Origin: Paenibacillus sp. FSL R5-0517 | GTDB taxonomy: Bacteria > Bacillota > Bacilli > Paenibacillales > Paenibacillaceae | Length of the DNA: 64,000 nt | Direction: 5' to 3' | Assembly (NCBI RefSeq): GCF_037974355.1 | Contig: NZ_CP150235.1 | Coordinates: forward strand, 4,650,001-4,714,000 | Part shown: positions 7,990-17,101 of the stretch, piece by piece | Layout: every line of letters begins with the position of its first letter | Numbering within the stretch: position 1 is the first letter of the stretch | The notes under the pieces: generated by a model | What the model was told of the DNA's origin: nothing | The model's database searches: none | The model's input: only the letters and a program-made list of their open reading frames with translations | Program-made: the position numbers and the translations under genes

Positions 7990-9417
7990 TTATTCCACTG
8001 TTTTTGTCAACCGTGCGATGAAAAATCCGTCGCTGTGAGCGTATTGTGGCAAAATCTGAACGCCTCCGTTCACAACCTTCAATTTCGCTGTCTCCGATTC
8101 AGTCCAGACAGATACTTCTGCTGGACGATATTCCGGATGTCGATTCAAGAAGTCTGCGACCATATCCTCATTCTCAGCAGGCTCAATTGTACATGTGCTG
8201 TACACCAAAATACCACCTGGTTTTAACAACGGCGCAACACGATCAAGCAGTTCACGTTGCAAGCTTGCGATATCTTTGATGTCTTCTACGGATTTGGTCC
8301 ATTTTACATCGGGCTTCCGTCGAATAACACCCAGGCCGGAACATGGCGCATCCAGCAAAATGCGGTCAAACGATGCTTCCGGATACCGCTCGTTCAGATC
8401 AAGAGCATCTCCAGTTACAGCATCGATGCAGCTCAGACCGAGACGCTCCGCCTGATCCAGGATCAACTGGCGCTTATGAGCATGTACATCGTTCGCGAGA
8501 ATACGACCGCGATCGTGCATTTTCTCCGCCATGTGAGCTGTTTTACCACCCGGAGCTGCGCAGCAATCCAATACAAGTTGGTCTTCTTCTGGTGCAACTG
8601 CTTCAGCAACCAGCATGGAACTTTCGTCCTGTACAGAGAACAAGCCGTCCCGATACCAGGACGTTAGTGCCATATTCCCACCACTGCGTACAAGAATTCC
8701 ATCCGAACTCAACTGAGAAGCTTCAACGACTGCACCTGCGCTTGCCATCTCATGCATCAGTTTCTCCCGTGTGGTCATTGTTGTGTTGACTCGGACACTC
8801 ACTGCTGGAGGCTCATTATTCGCACGGCAGATGGCTTCCGCTGTCTCCGCGCCATAATAGGCGATCCAGCGTTCAACCATCCATAACGGGTGGGAATGTT
8901 CCAGTGAAATACGTTCGGCAACCGGCAGATTCTCTGGAATACGAAGTTCATCCCGATTGCGAATCATATTGCGCAGTACACCATTCACCATTCCCGAGAT
9001 TCCCTGATGGCCCAGTTTCTTCGCCAGATTAACCGCTTCGCTCACCACGGCATGCTCCGGAATACGATCCAGATATATCATCTGATATACGCTGATCCGC
9101 AGCAGACTGCGAACCCAAGGTTGCAGTTTGGATACTCCTTTGGCAACGTACCGTTCCAGATAATAATCAAGTGTATTCAATCTAGCGATTGTTCCATACA
9201 CCAATTCGGTAGCTAGTCCAGCATCCGCAGGGCTCAGTTCAGCCTCTTTCAGACGACGATTCAACTCCAGATTACTGTATGCTCCATCTTGCTCAACAGC
9301 ACTCAGAACCTTGACTGCCAATGCACGAGCAGATGTTTTGGGTTTCTGGGGGCGAGATGCACCACTTGTAGCCTTATGACCTTTTCCCGACGAACGACCT
9401 GGTGTGTTACCACTCAT
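7990..9417 (-). CDS. rsmB: 16S rRNA (cytosine967-C5)-methyltransferase
   Basis: 475 residues. The N-terminal third is an NusB-like RNA-binding domain (ARALAVKVLSAVEQDGAYSN). The C-terminal Rossmann domain has LDCCAAPGGKTAHMAE for SAM binding, DAPCSGLGVIRRKPD with one catalytic cysteine and YSTCTIEPAENE with the other. It makes m5C967 in 16S rRNA. The start overlaps the fmt stop by 4 bp (ATGA), so it is translationally coupled to fmt. The first ~25 residues are a basic, disordered-looking extension. Confidence 0.96.
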   Translation of the reverse strand: MSGNTPGRSSGKGHKATSGASRPQKPKTSARALAVKVLSAVEQDGAYSNLELNRRLKEAELSPADAGLATELVYGTIARLNTLDYYLERYVAKGVSKLQPWVRSLLRISVYQMIYLDRIPEHAVVSEAVNLAKKLGHQGISGMVNGVLRNMIRNRDELRIPENLPVAERISLEHSHPLWMVERWIAYYGAETAEAICRANNEPPAVSVRVNTTMTTREKLMHEMASAGAVVEASQLSSDGILVRSGGNMALTSWYRDGLFSVQDESSMLVAEAVAPEEDQLVLDCCAAPGGKTAHMAEKMHDRGRILANDVHAHKRQLILDQAERLGLSCIDAVTGDALDLNERYPEASFDRILLDAPCSGLGVIRRKPDVKWTKSVEDIKDIASLQRELLDRVAPLLKPGGILVYSTCTIEPAENEDMVADFLNRHPEYRPAEVSVWTESETAKLKVVNGGVQILPQYAHSDGFFIARLTKTVE

Positions 9418-10367
9418 CGCAGCACCGTTCCAGATTTCAATGTACCGCCACGGGCAAAGTCAGCCGCCTTCATCACTTTTTTACCTGCAGGCTGCACCTC
9501 AGTCAACCACAGAGATCCATTACCTGTACGAACTTCAATCCCTGTCTTGTTCAATTGCAGCACTGTTCCTGGCTCTGCTTGTCCAGCATCCGAAGAGGTT
9601 TCCAGATCCACCTGATCGGGGTTAGCCGCAGCCCATACTTTGAAGACCTGATCATCCCACATCGTAAATGCACCCGAAAACGGCACAAGGCCGCGGATCT
9701 GATTGAACAATTCACGTGAAGTACGACTCCAGTCCATCTTCTCGTCATCCCGAGTCAGATTGCGAGCATACGAAGCCTCGGCATCATCCTGAGGGACTGC
9801 CGTTGTCTCGCCTGCAATCAATCGTGGCATTTCTGCCTGAAGCAGTTTGGAACCAGCCTCACTTAATTTATCAAACATCGATCCTGATGTATCTTCGTCT
9901 GTAATTGGCAGTTCCACACGCGAGATCATATCTCCGGTATCCAGGCCTTCAGCCATATACATCAATGTGACTCCTGTCACGGATTCCCCGTTAATAATGG
10001 AACGTTGGATTGGAGCTCCTCCCCGATATTTCGGCAAAAGAGAGCCATGCACGTTCACACAACCGCGAACAGGCATATCCAGCACGGATTTGGGCAGAAT
10101 CTGACCAAAAGCCGCAGTCACGATCAGGTCCGGCTTCCATTCAGCCAAGCGGGCTACCGCTTCCGGATCACGCAGTTTAACGGGTTGAAATACAGGCAGA
10201 CCGTGGCGTTCTGCCGCGGCCTTAACCGGTGTTGGCGTAAGTACTTTTTTGCGTCCCTGTGGTTTATCAGGCTGAGTCACCACACCCACCACATTGTACC
10301 CCTCTGCAATCAGCATATCGAGAGAAGGAACTGCAAATTCAGGTGTTCCCATAAAAACAATATTCAA
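9414..10367 (-). CDS. fmt: Methionyl-tRNA formyltransferase
   Basis: Formylates the initiator Met-tRNA using 10-formyl-tetrahydrofolate. N-terminal catalytic domain begins NIVFMGTPEFAVPSL, contains NVHGSLLPKYRGGAPIQ with the catalytic Asn-His pair, and DTGDM; the C-terminal OB-like domain binds tRNA. The start is taken as TTG at 10365-10367: AAGGAG is 8 bp upstream of it, whereas the GTG at 10376 is only 1 bp from the same site. This gives 317 residues, the usual length. It follows def, with which it works in the formylation-deformylation cycle. Confidence 0.95.
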   Translation of the reverse strand: MNIVFMGTPEFAVPSLDMLIAEGYNVVGVVTQPDKPQGRKKVLTPTPVKAAAERHGLPVFQPVKLRDPEAVARLAEWKPDLIVTAAFGQILPKSVLDMPVRGCVNVHGSLLPKYRGGAPIQRSIINGESVTGVTLMYMAEGLDTGDMISRVELPITDEDTSGSMFDKLSEAGSKLLQAEMPRLIAGETTAVPQDDAEASYARNLTRDDEKMDWSRTSRELFNQIRGLVPFSGAFTMWDDQVFKVWAAANPDQVDLETSSDAGQAEPGTVLQLNKTGIEVRTGNGSLWLTEVQPAGKKVMKAADFARGGTLKSGTVLR

Positions 10368-10379
10368 ATCGATCACTCC

Positions 10380-10868
10380 TTAATTACGACGCGGTCCCGT
10401 TTGATCGGCTGCAATTTCGTACACTTTCTCGGCGACATCCGTAAAGAGTACGCCATCCAGATGATCAATCTCATGCTGGAATGCACGGGACAGCAAGCCA
10501 CTACCCGTAATAATCAACTCTTTGCCTTCACGATCCAGACCTTTAACCGTAACGGTCTCAAAACGGCGAACATCGCCATTAATTCCAGGGATACTCAGAC
10601 ATCCTTCCGGTCCGAACTGTTCTCCCTCACTTGCAATGATCTCCGGGTTAATCATCTTGATCAGTCCTTGCTCATCACCTGCGTCGATAACAATCAGACG
10701 TTTCAAAATACCAACTTGCGGCGCAGCTAGACCTACACCCTCCGCATCGTACATGGTATCCGCCATATCATCCAGCAATTTTTGTACATTTGGTGTAATT
10801 TTGGTTACTTCTTTGGCTCTCTTGTGGAGCACCTCATCTGGTTCTTGCACGATAATGCGAATCGACAT
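10380..10868 (-). CDS. def: Peptide deformylase
   Basis: 162-residue metallohydrolase that removes the N-formyl group from new proteins. All three family motifs are present: GVGLAAPQ, EGCLS (metal cysteine) and QHEIDHLDG (two metal histidines and the catalytic Glu). Length and motif spacing fit type I enzymes. It is immediately upstream of fmt and just downstream of priA, the usual arrangement. Confidence 0.97.
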   Translation of the reverse strand: MSIRIIVQEPDEVLHKRAKEVTKITPNVQKLLDDMADTMYDAEGVGLAAPQVGILKRLIVIDAGDEQGLIKMINPEIIASEGEQFGPEGCLSIPGINGDVRRFETVTVKGLDREGKELIITGSGLLSRAFQHEIDHLDGVLFTDVAEKVYEIAADQTGPRRN

Positions 10869-10985
10869 GTTGTAAGCACCTTCCTAATCCTCATCATAAT
10901 TTCAGGACGATATTCTGTATTTTTGGGGTATTCATTTTAATCTATGTTTATACCGCTTGTTTACATCCGCATTGCTGCAAAATGC

Positions 10986-13535
10986 TTACATTAACATTTG
11001 CGGGTCTACATCCAGACTAATAAGCAATTTTTGCGCCTGAACATCATCGTCCATGCGTCGGGCTGTTGCCAGAGCGAGTCCTATGGCGTCTACATCCCCC
11101 CGCCATTTTATCATACATTGGAATCTGTATCTATTCTTGATCCGGGGAATCGGGGACGCTACCGGCCCTAATACATCAAAGGCCTCATTACTGAATCGAT
11201 CCAGACTGCCGAGCCATCCGGCCGCATTAGCCTTCTCTTTTAGTATCCGCGTGTAGTTCTCGGCAAGACGAATCAACACCGGAAGTTGCTCATGCGAAAA
11301 GGTCACCAGAATCAGGCGACAGTATGGCGGATATTGCAAATTACGACGATGCAGCAGTTCCTCACGTACAAACGATACATAGTCATGCTTACTCGCATGG
11401 CCAATAGAGTAGTGCTCCGGCGTATAGGACTGAACAAACACCTCACCAGGCAATTGGTGCCGACCAGCTCGGCCAGCTACCTGTGTTAATAACTGAAACG
11501 TTTTTTCGGCAGCACGAAAATCAGGCAAATTCAATGCTGAATCCGCTGTTATCACGCCAACCAGAGTCACATCAGGGAAATCGAGCCCCTTCGCAACCAT
11601 CTGGGTGCCAAGCAATACGTCAGCCTTTTTCTCACGAAACTGTTTCAGTAGCTTCTCGTGAGCCCCTTTTTCCGTTGTTGTATCTACATCCATCCGTATG
11701 ACCCGAATACCCGGAAAGAGCTTCGCAAGCTCTTCCTCGACCCGTTGTGTACCTGTACCAAAGTATCGAATATGCTCACTTCCACAATCCGGGCACACTT
11801 CCGGAGCGGCTTCCGCATACCCACAGTAATGACAACGGAGATTATTGGAGCGCTGATGGTACGTCAGTGAAATATCACATTCGGGACAACCTGCTACATA
11901 TCCACAACTGCGGCACATGACAAAGGTCGAATATCCCCGGCGATTCAGCAGAAGCACCGTCTGTTCACCACGCTCCAAGCGCTCCTCCAGCCCTTTGTGC
12001 AAAGCCCTGCTGAACATGGAGCGGTTACCATCCTTCAACTCCTCGCGCATGTCAACAATTCGCACCTCGGGCAGCTTGTTACCCAGTGCACGTGTTGGCA
12101 TCTCCAGCAAGAGTGGTGCAAAATCATCGTTACTCTGCGAGCGTGCCGCATAGTAACTTTCCAGCGAAGGTGTTGCTGAACCCAGAACAACCACGGCCTG
12201 ATGCTGCTGTGCTCTTTTAACCGCTACATCCCGGGCATGATATTTCGGCGTTTCCTCCTGTTTGTAGGAAGTCTCGTGCTCCTCATCCATAATGATCAAC
12301 CCAAGCCGACTGAATGGAGCAAATACGGCTGAACGCGCCCCAATCGCAACCTTCACCTGGCCCTCACGAATTTTGCGCCATTCATCATAACGTTCACCGC
12401 CGGACAGACGACTGTGCATGACCGCAACCTGGTCGCCGAATCGCCCTTTAAAACGTTCCACCATCTGTGGTGTCAATGCAATCTCGGGGACCAGTACGAT
12501 GGCCTGCCGATCCTGCTCGATGCATTGTTGAATGGTTTGAAGGTAGACTTCCGTCTTGCCGCTGCCTGTGACACCATGTAGCAAAAATACCCCGTGGCGT
12601 TGTTCCTGCAATCGGCCATTGATATTGTTGTAGACATGCTTTTGCTCATCGGTCAGAACCAGCGGCTCCGTTGCTTGGAACTTCCTGCCCTGATAAGGGT
12701 CACGAAAGACCTCTACGTCCTCGGTGACGATTAATCCCTTTTCCTCAAGTCCCTTCATCGTCGCCGCCGATACCTGCAGTGTGGATAACACTTCTTTCAT
12801 CGGCATGGGCAGCAGCTCTTTCATTTCCAGCAAAAAAGCCAGAATCTCCTTCTGCCGCTGTGCTTTCGCCGGGAATGAAGCAAGTGCTTCCTGAGCAGCA
12901 GCAATATCTACAGCCAGATCAACGGATTTCATTGTTTTTTTATTCAGCTTGTCCTTGATCGCCTGACTCTCAAGCAGCACACCACCAAGTAATAGTTTCT
13001 TAATTAGTGCAGCATGATTGGGATATTTTCGACTCAATTGTTGCAACGGTACCTGACCCCGACTTTTGACAAAACGGATGATATCCTGCTGCACTTTCTC
13101 GTTCGTAGACTCTTCTCCCCAAACAAATAACACCTCATCATCCGGTTGTGCACCCGCCATCTGTCCATCAAGTGCATCTCCCAGCGAGATGTATCGCTCT
13201 GCTTTTCCTTTCAATGCGGTCGGTACCATGACCTGCAAAGACAGAATCCGGTTACTGGCATAACGCCCACTCATCCATTCAGCCAACTCCACCAAATCCT
13301 TTGACAATGGGGGGACAATGTCCAGTAACTCCTGAATCTGCTTGAGCTTGAATGTTTCCTCTCCGGTACGCGGCACAAGATCAATCACGAATCCCTGCAC
13401 CGTCCGATGTCCAAAAGGTACACCCACCCGGCTGCCAATCTCGATCCATTCCCTCATCGATTCAGGTACCAGGTAATCAAACGGCCGGTCTGTATCCTTC
13501 ACGGGAACATCGACAATGACCTTGGCAATCTCCAT
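10986..13535 (-). CDS. priA: Primosomal protein N' (replication restart helicase)
   Basis: 849 residues. The N-terminal DNA-binding domain (IAKVIVDVPVKDTDRPFDY) recognises stalled forks. The helicase core has Walker A GVTGSGKTEVY, a DEEH box and GSATPSLESYY. A zinc-binding region with eight cysteines in four pairs (CRSCGY, CPEC, CHYCGYAE, CPDCGSEH) follows, then RVEEELAKLFP and QVAGRAGR. It loads the replicative helicase away from oriC. The 117 bp before def carry no other gene. Confidence 0.97.
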   Translation of the reverse strand: MEIAKVIVDVPVKDTDRPFDYLVPESMREWIEIGSRVGVPFGHRTVQGFVIDLVPRTGEETFKLKQIQELLDIVPPLSKDLVELAEWMSGRYASNRILSLQVMVPTALKGKAERYISLGDALDGQMAGAQPDDEVLFVWGEESTNEKVQQDIIRFVKSRGQVPLQQLSRKYPNHAALIKKLLLGGVLLESQAIKDKLNKKTMKSVDLAVDIAAAQEALASFPAKAQRQKEILAFLLEMKELLPMPMKEVLSTLQVSAATMKGLEEKGLIVTEDVEVFRDPYQGRKFQATEPLVLTDEQKHVYNNINGRLQEQRHGVFLLHGVTGSGKTEVYLQTIQQCIEQDRQAIVLVPEIALTPQMVERFKGRFGDQVAVMHSRLSGGERYDEWRKIREGQVKVAIGARSAVFAPFSRLGLIIMDEEHETSYKQEETPKYHARDVAVKRAQQHQAVVVLGSATPSLESYYAARSQSNDDFAPLLLEMPTRALGNKLPEVRIVDMREELKDGNRSMFSRALHKGLEERLERGEQTVLLLNRRGYSTFVMCRSCGYVAGCPECDISLTYHQRSNNLRCHYCGYAEAAPEVCPDCGSEHIRYFGTGTQRVEEELAKLFPGIRVIRMDVDTTTEKGAHEKLLKQFREKKADVLLGTQMVAKGLDFPDVTLVGVITADSALNLPDFRAAEKTFQLLTQVAGRAGRHQLPGEVFVQSYTPEHYSIGHASKHDYVSFVREELLHRRNLQYPPYCRLILVTFSHEQLPVLIRLAENYTRILKEKANAAGWLGSLDRFSNEAFDVLGPVASPIPRIKNRYRFQCMIKWRGDVDAIGLALATARRMDDDVQAQKLLISLDVDPQMLM

Positions 13536-13538
13536 ATC

Positions 13539-14774
13539 CTAATTCCTCCCGGCAATGCGCTCCGCCGCAATCCGGAGCAACCGATGAGCCACATCGTCCT
13601 TGGCCATCACTGGTAGCTCCTCCACCAAACCTTCCCGGTCATAGATATGTACCGCGTTGGTGTCTGTTCCAAATCCTGCACCCGTGTGGGTTACGTCATT
13701 GGCTACGATCAGATCACAGTTTTTCCGTTCCAATTTCTCACGTGCATACATCTCAACGGACTGAGTCTCCGCAGCAAAACCAATCAAAAACTGATGGGTT
13801 TTCTGTTTGCCCAGCGTTTCAAGAATATCTATATTTTTAACAAGTTCGAGCGACAACGTGTCGCCTTTCTTCTTGATCTTCTCGGTGTAAACTTCCTTAA
13901 GGCGATAATCGGCAACAGCCGCCGCCTTAACCACGATATCAGCATCGTCCCACTCGCGTGTTACGGCTTCATACATATCCTGTGCTGACTGCACAGGGAT
14001 CAACTCTACGTTCTCTGGCGGCTTGGCTTGTGTATTGCCCATGACCAATTTCACGTTGGCCCCCAGATCACGCGCAGCTGCAGCGATGGCAAATCCCATC
14101 TTGCCAGACGAATCATTCGTAATGTATCGTACGGGGTCAATTCGCTCAATCGTACCTCCAGCCGTAACAACTACCTTCTTGCCTTGTAATAGTGAAGCTT
14201 GTTCTTTCCTTGTACGGTCTGCGGACTCGCGCTGTTCAAAGAAACGTTCCACCACATTCACAATGCTCTCCGGCTCTTCCAGACGGCCCTTGCCTACATA
14301 TCCACACGCAAGCAGACCTTCACCCGGTTCAATCATCATGGCGCCCCGTTCAACAAGCAGGTTCATATTATGCTTTACCGCTGGATGATCATACATATGT
14401 ACATTCATCGCTGGAGCAATCATGACAGGAGCTGTCGTGGCAAGCAGCGTTGTTGAGAGCATATCATCGGCCATGCCATGTGCCATCTTGGCAATCACAT
14501 TGGCGGTAGCCGGGGCAACCAGAACAAGATCAGCCAGATCAGCCAGATGAATATGAGATACGACTGCTGGCTCACGCTCATCAAATGTATCGGTATATAC
14601 GGTGTTTCGGGTTAACGTTTGCAGCGTTAATTCGGTAATAAACTGTGTAGCGGAAGCTGTCATAATGACATGAACATCCGCACCCTTTTGCACCAGTCTG
14701 CTGCATAATGTTGCTGCTTTGTATGCGGCTATGCCGCCTGTCACACCAAGCACGATTTTTTTACCGTTCAACAT
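13539..14774 (-). CDS. coaBC: Bifunctional CoaBC (PPC synthetase/decarboxylase)
   Basis: 411 residues catalysing two consecutive coenzyme A steps: joining cysteine to 4'-phosphopantothenate and decarboxylating the product. The N-terminal flavoprotein CoaC half has GGIAAYKA, a catalytic His in HIHLADLAD, APAMN and ACGYVGKGRL with the active Cys. The CoaB half starts near VVVTAGGTIERIDPVRYITN and contains ADYRLKE. It is 3 bp from priA, downstream of rpoZ, as in Bacillus. Confidence 0.96.
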   Translation of the reverse strand: MLNGKKIVLGVTGGIAAYKAATLCSRLVQKGADVHVIMTASATQFITELTLQTLTRNTVYTDTFDEREPAVVSHIHLADLADLVLVAPATANVIAKMAHGMADDMLSTTLLATTAPVMIAPAMNVHMYDHPAVKHNMNLLVERGAMMIEPGEGLLACGYVGKGRLEEPESIVNVVERFFEQRESADRTRKEQASLLQGKKVVVTAGGTIERIDPVRYITNDSSGKMGFAIAAAARDLGANVKLVMGNTQAKPPENVELIPVQSAQDMYEAVTREWDDADIVVKAAAVADYRLKEVYTEKIKKKGDTLSLELVKNIDILETLGKQKTHQFLIGFAAETQSVEMYAREKLERKNCDLIVANDVTHTGAGFGTDTNAVHIYDREGLVEELPVMAKDDVAHRLLRIAAERIAGRN

Positions 14775-14913
14775 GTTTATTTCCCCCGATATTTATACGA
14801 CATCTAAACAATGAGTTCATTGAAATATGCTTATTCGTAAAAAAATAACAACCTCGCGGTTGTCAATTAATCCGGCTTACGCCGTATGCAGTTGAAGAGC
14901 AGCCGCAGGCGGC

Positions 14914-15126
14914 TTACTCTTCTTCTTCGTCCTGTCCTTTGATGACAACGAGCAGGTCTCCATAGATTTCTTCCAGTGCAACGCCAACTTGTTTATGGGA
15001 TCTCGCACCTCTTAAATCCGTTTTTTCACCTTCACGTAGCTGTCTAGCCCGGCGGGAAGCAGCAACAACAAGGGAATACTTGCTGTCGACTTTGTTCATC
15101 ATTTCATCAATAGAAGGATACAGCAT
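14914..15126 (-). CDS. rpoZ: RNA polymerase omega subunit
   Basis: 70 residues, MLYPSIDEMMNKVDSKYSLV then RRARQL and KQVGVALEEI, typical of Firmicutes omega. It helps assemble and stabilise the beta' subunit. The ATG at 15124-15126 is preferred since GAGGTG lies 9 bp upstream; a GTG four codons earlier falls inside that site. The C-terminus is acidic (DEEEE). It lies between gmk and coaBC, the conserved order. Confidence 0.95.
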   Translation of the reverse strand: MLYPSIDEMMNKVDSKYSLVVAASRRARQLREGEKTDLRGARSHKQVGVALEEIYGDLLVVIKGQDEEEE

Positions 15127-15284
15127 ATTAACAAACACCTCTTCGCATTAGTATAATCGCAAGTTGCCGCCTGACAGAACGGATGTGGCATGTCTTCTCA
15201 TCCAGGCATTCCCCGAAGGGAGTGCTTCAGTACATGATATGACAACTGCCCCACTTATATCGCATTCTGCAGCGGCAAAAGGGA

Positions 15285-15857
15285 TTATTTATTGATCTTA
15301 CAATGTTCGGCGATTATGATGCTTTCTATTCTCTTGCACGCCAAATCAATTTCATCATTAACAACAGCGTAATCATACTGCTCCAGCAGACTGATCTCAT
15401 CGACCGCCACGGACATCCGGTGATCAATGGTCGCTTGGCTCTCGGTACCACGGCCCTGAATGCGATCTTTCAGCTCGTCCAATGAAGGAGGAAGCAGGAA
15501 AACAAAGATTCCTTCCGGGAATTTCTCTTTCACTTTTAACGCGCCTTGAACCTCAATCTCCAGAATGATGTCACGGCCTTCGTTAATCGTTTTCTCTACA
15601 AAATCACGCGGTGTTCCGTAATAATTACCGACATACTCCGCATGTTCCAACAATTGATCTTCAGCAATCATGTTCTGGAACTCTTCATGACTTCTGAAGA
15701 AATAGTTCACACCATGTTCTTCACCCAGACGAGGCTGACGGGTTGTCGCCGATACGGAATAGATCAATTCCGGCACCCGTTTGCGCAAAGCGCTGCATAC
15801 CGTACCCTTCCCGACCCCAGATGGGCCGGACAACACTACCAGTAATCCTTTAGACAT
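15285..15857 (-). CDS. gmk: Guanylate kinase
   Basis: 190 residues converting GMP to GDP with ATP. P-loop SGPSGVGKGTV, GMP-binding SATTRQPR and GVNYFF, and lid region RGTES are present. The frame is open for 30 more codons upstream, but MSKGLLVVLSG is the family start and GGAG lies 6 bp before its ATG. It lies between remA and rpoZ. Confidence 0.97.
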   Translation of the reverse strand: MSKGLLVVLSGPSGVGKGTVCSALRKRVPELIYSVSATTRQPRLGEEHGVNYFFRSHEEFQNMIAEDQLLEHAEYVGNYYGTPRDFVEKTINEGRDIILEIEVQGALKVKEKFPEGIFVFLLPPSLDELKDRIQGRGTESQATIDHRMSVAVDEISLLEQYDYAVVNDEIDLACKRIESIIIAEHCKINK

Positions 15858-15870
15858 ATTACACTCCATT

Positions 15871-16131
15871 TTATTCGTCGTTATCATCATCTTTCGAAGA
15901 AAGACGATGGGCGACCGTCTCAGGCTGAACTGCAGACAAAATGACATGATCGCTATCCGTAATAATTACGGCACGAGTACGTCTTCCGTACGTTGCATCA
16001 ATCAGCATGTGACGATCTCTTGCCTCTTGTATAATTCTCTTGATCGGCGCCGATTCCGGACTCACGATGGATATAATCCGGTTCGCCGATACGATGTTAC
16101 CGAATCCAATGTTAATGAGTTTGATTGCCAT
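15871..16131 (-). CDS. remA: Extracellular matrix regulator RemA (DUF370)
   Basis: 86 residues: AIKLINIGFGNIVSANRIIS, then DATYGRRTRAVIITDSDHVI. In B. subtilis RemA is a DNA-binding protein that forms oligomers, activates biofilm matrix operons and affects osmoprotection genes. The RTRAVI segment contains the arginines known to matter for function. The start is MAIKL; an in-frame upstream extension of 8 codons is not family-like. It lies between yicC and gmk, as in Bacillus. Confidence 0.94.
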   Translation of the reverse strand: MAIKLINIGFGNIVSANRIISIVSPESAPIKRIIQEARDRHMLIDATYGRRTRAVIITDSDHVILSAVQPETVAHRLSSKDDDNDE

Positions 16132-16182
16132 AATCAGGTTCTTCCCCCTATACATGCGACTCTTTTGCCGAAATTTGGCTGT

Positions 16183-17082
16183 TCATTCGATATTCGCAGC
16201 TTGCTCACGAATCTTCTCCAGTTCTGCCTTCATTTCGACAACACGATTCACCAGAGCCAAATGGTTGGCTTTTGATCCAATCGTATTGACTTCCCGATTC
16301 ATCTCTTGAATTAGAAAGTCCAACTTACGACCTACGGGCTCATCACTTTTCAGCAGTTCCCTGCTCTGTCCAAAGTGACTCTGTAGACGCGTAAGCTCCT
16401 CTTCTATGTTAGAACGATCGGCAAACATTGCAATTTCCATACCCAATTTATGCTCATCAAAAGGGAAAGAGCCTTCTTCCTGCATTTCCGTAAGCCTCTG
16501 TCTTAGCTTGTTGCGATAATCACTTACCACAGTCGGTGCAAGATCAAGCATCTCGGTATGCAGTGACTCCAGACGGGTAATACGCCGTTCCAGATCACTG
16601 GCCAGATGAAGACCCTCGCGAGCGCGCATCTGTTCAAGGCTGGACAGTGCCTCTTTCAATCCTTCCTGCAAAACTCGCTCCCATTCGTCCTTCTGCTCTT
16701 CGGGAATGGAACTTGTCCCATCCGAATGAACCATAACGTCCGGCAGCCCAAGCATATCCACAATACTTGGTTTGCCCTGCATTCCATATTGGGTCTCCAG
16801 TTGCTCTGCAGCCTGCAGATAGGCCCTGACCGTCTGTTCATTCAGAACAGCGGGAAGAGCCTGGTCTTCCTCTTTTTCTTTCATTACATAAACATCAATC
16901 CGCCCACGTTTCAAACGACTCTGTACGATTTTCCTCAAACCGTCTTCATAATACGTCCACTCTCTTGGCAGACGCATCATCACTTCGCAATAACGATGAT
17001 TAACAGATTTGATCTCTAATTGTACCTTATAGCCGCCAAAATGAAAGGCGGATTGACCGTATCCGGTCATACTGAATGACAT
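16183..17082 (-). CDS. YicC/YloC-family endoribonuclease
   Basis: 299 residues beginning MSFSMTGYGQS, with SVNHRYCEVMMRLPR and the conserved C-terminal stretch LDFLIQEMNREVNTIGSKAN, which define the YicC/YloC family. E. coli YicC is reported to affect stability of a small RNA, and family members act as endoribonucleases. Two in-frame ATG/GTG codons lie 2-3 positions upstream; the start is uncertain by a few residues. It leads the yicC-remA-gmk-rpoZ-coaBC-priA run. Confidence 0.9.
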   Translation of the reverse strand: MSFSMTGYGQSAFHFGGYKVQLEIKSVNHRYCEVMMRLPREWTYYEDGLRKIVQSRLKRGRIDVYVMKEKEEDQALPAVLNEQTVRAYLQAAEQLETQYGMQGKPSIVDMLGLPDVMVHSDGTSSIPEEQKDEWERVLQEGLKEALSSLEQMRAREGLHLASDLERRITRLESLHTEMLDLAPTVVSDYRNKLRQRLTEMQEEGSFPFDEHKLGMEIAMFADRSNIEEELTRLQSHFGQSRELLKSDEPVGRKLDFLIQEMNREVNTIGSKANHLALVNRVVEMKAELEKIREQAANIE

Positions 17083-17101
17083 CGGCATCACATCCGTTTT
17101 A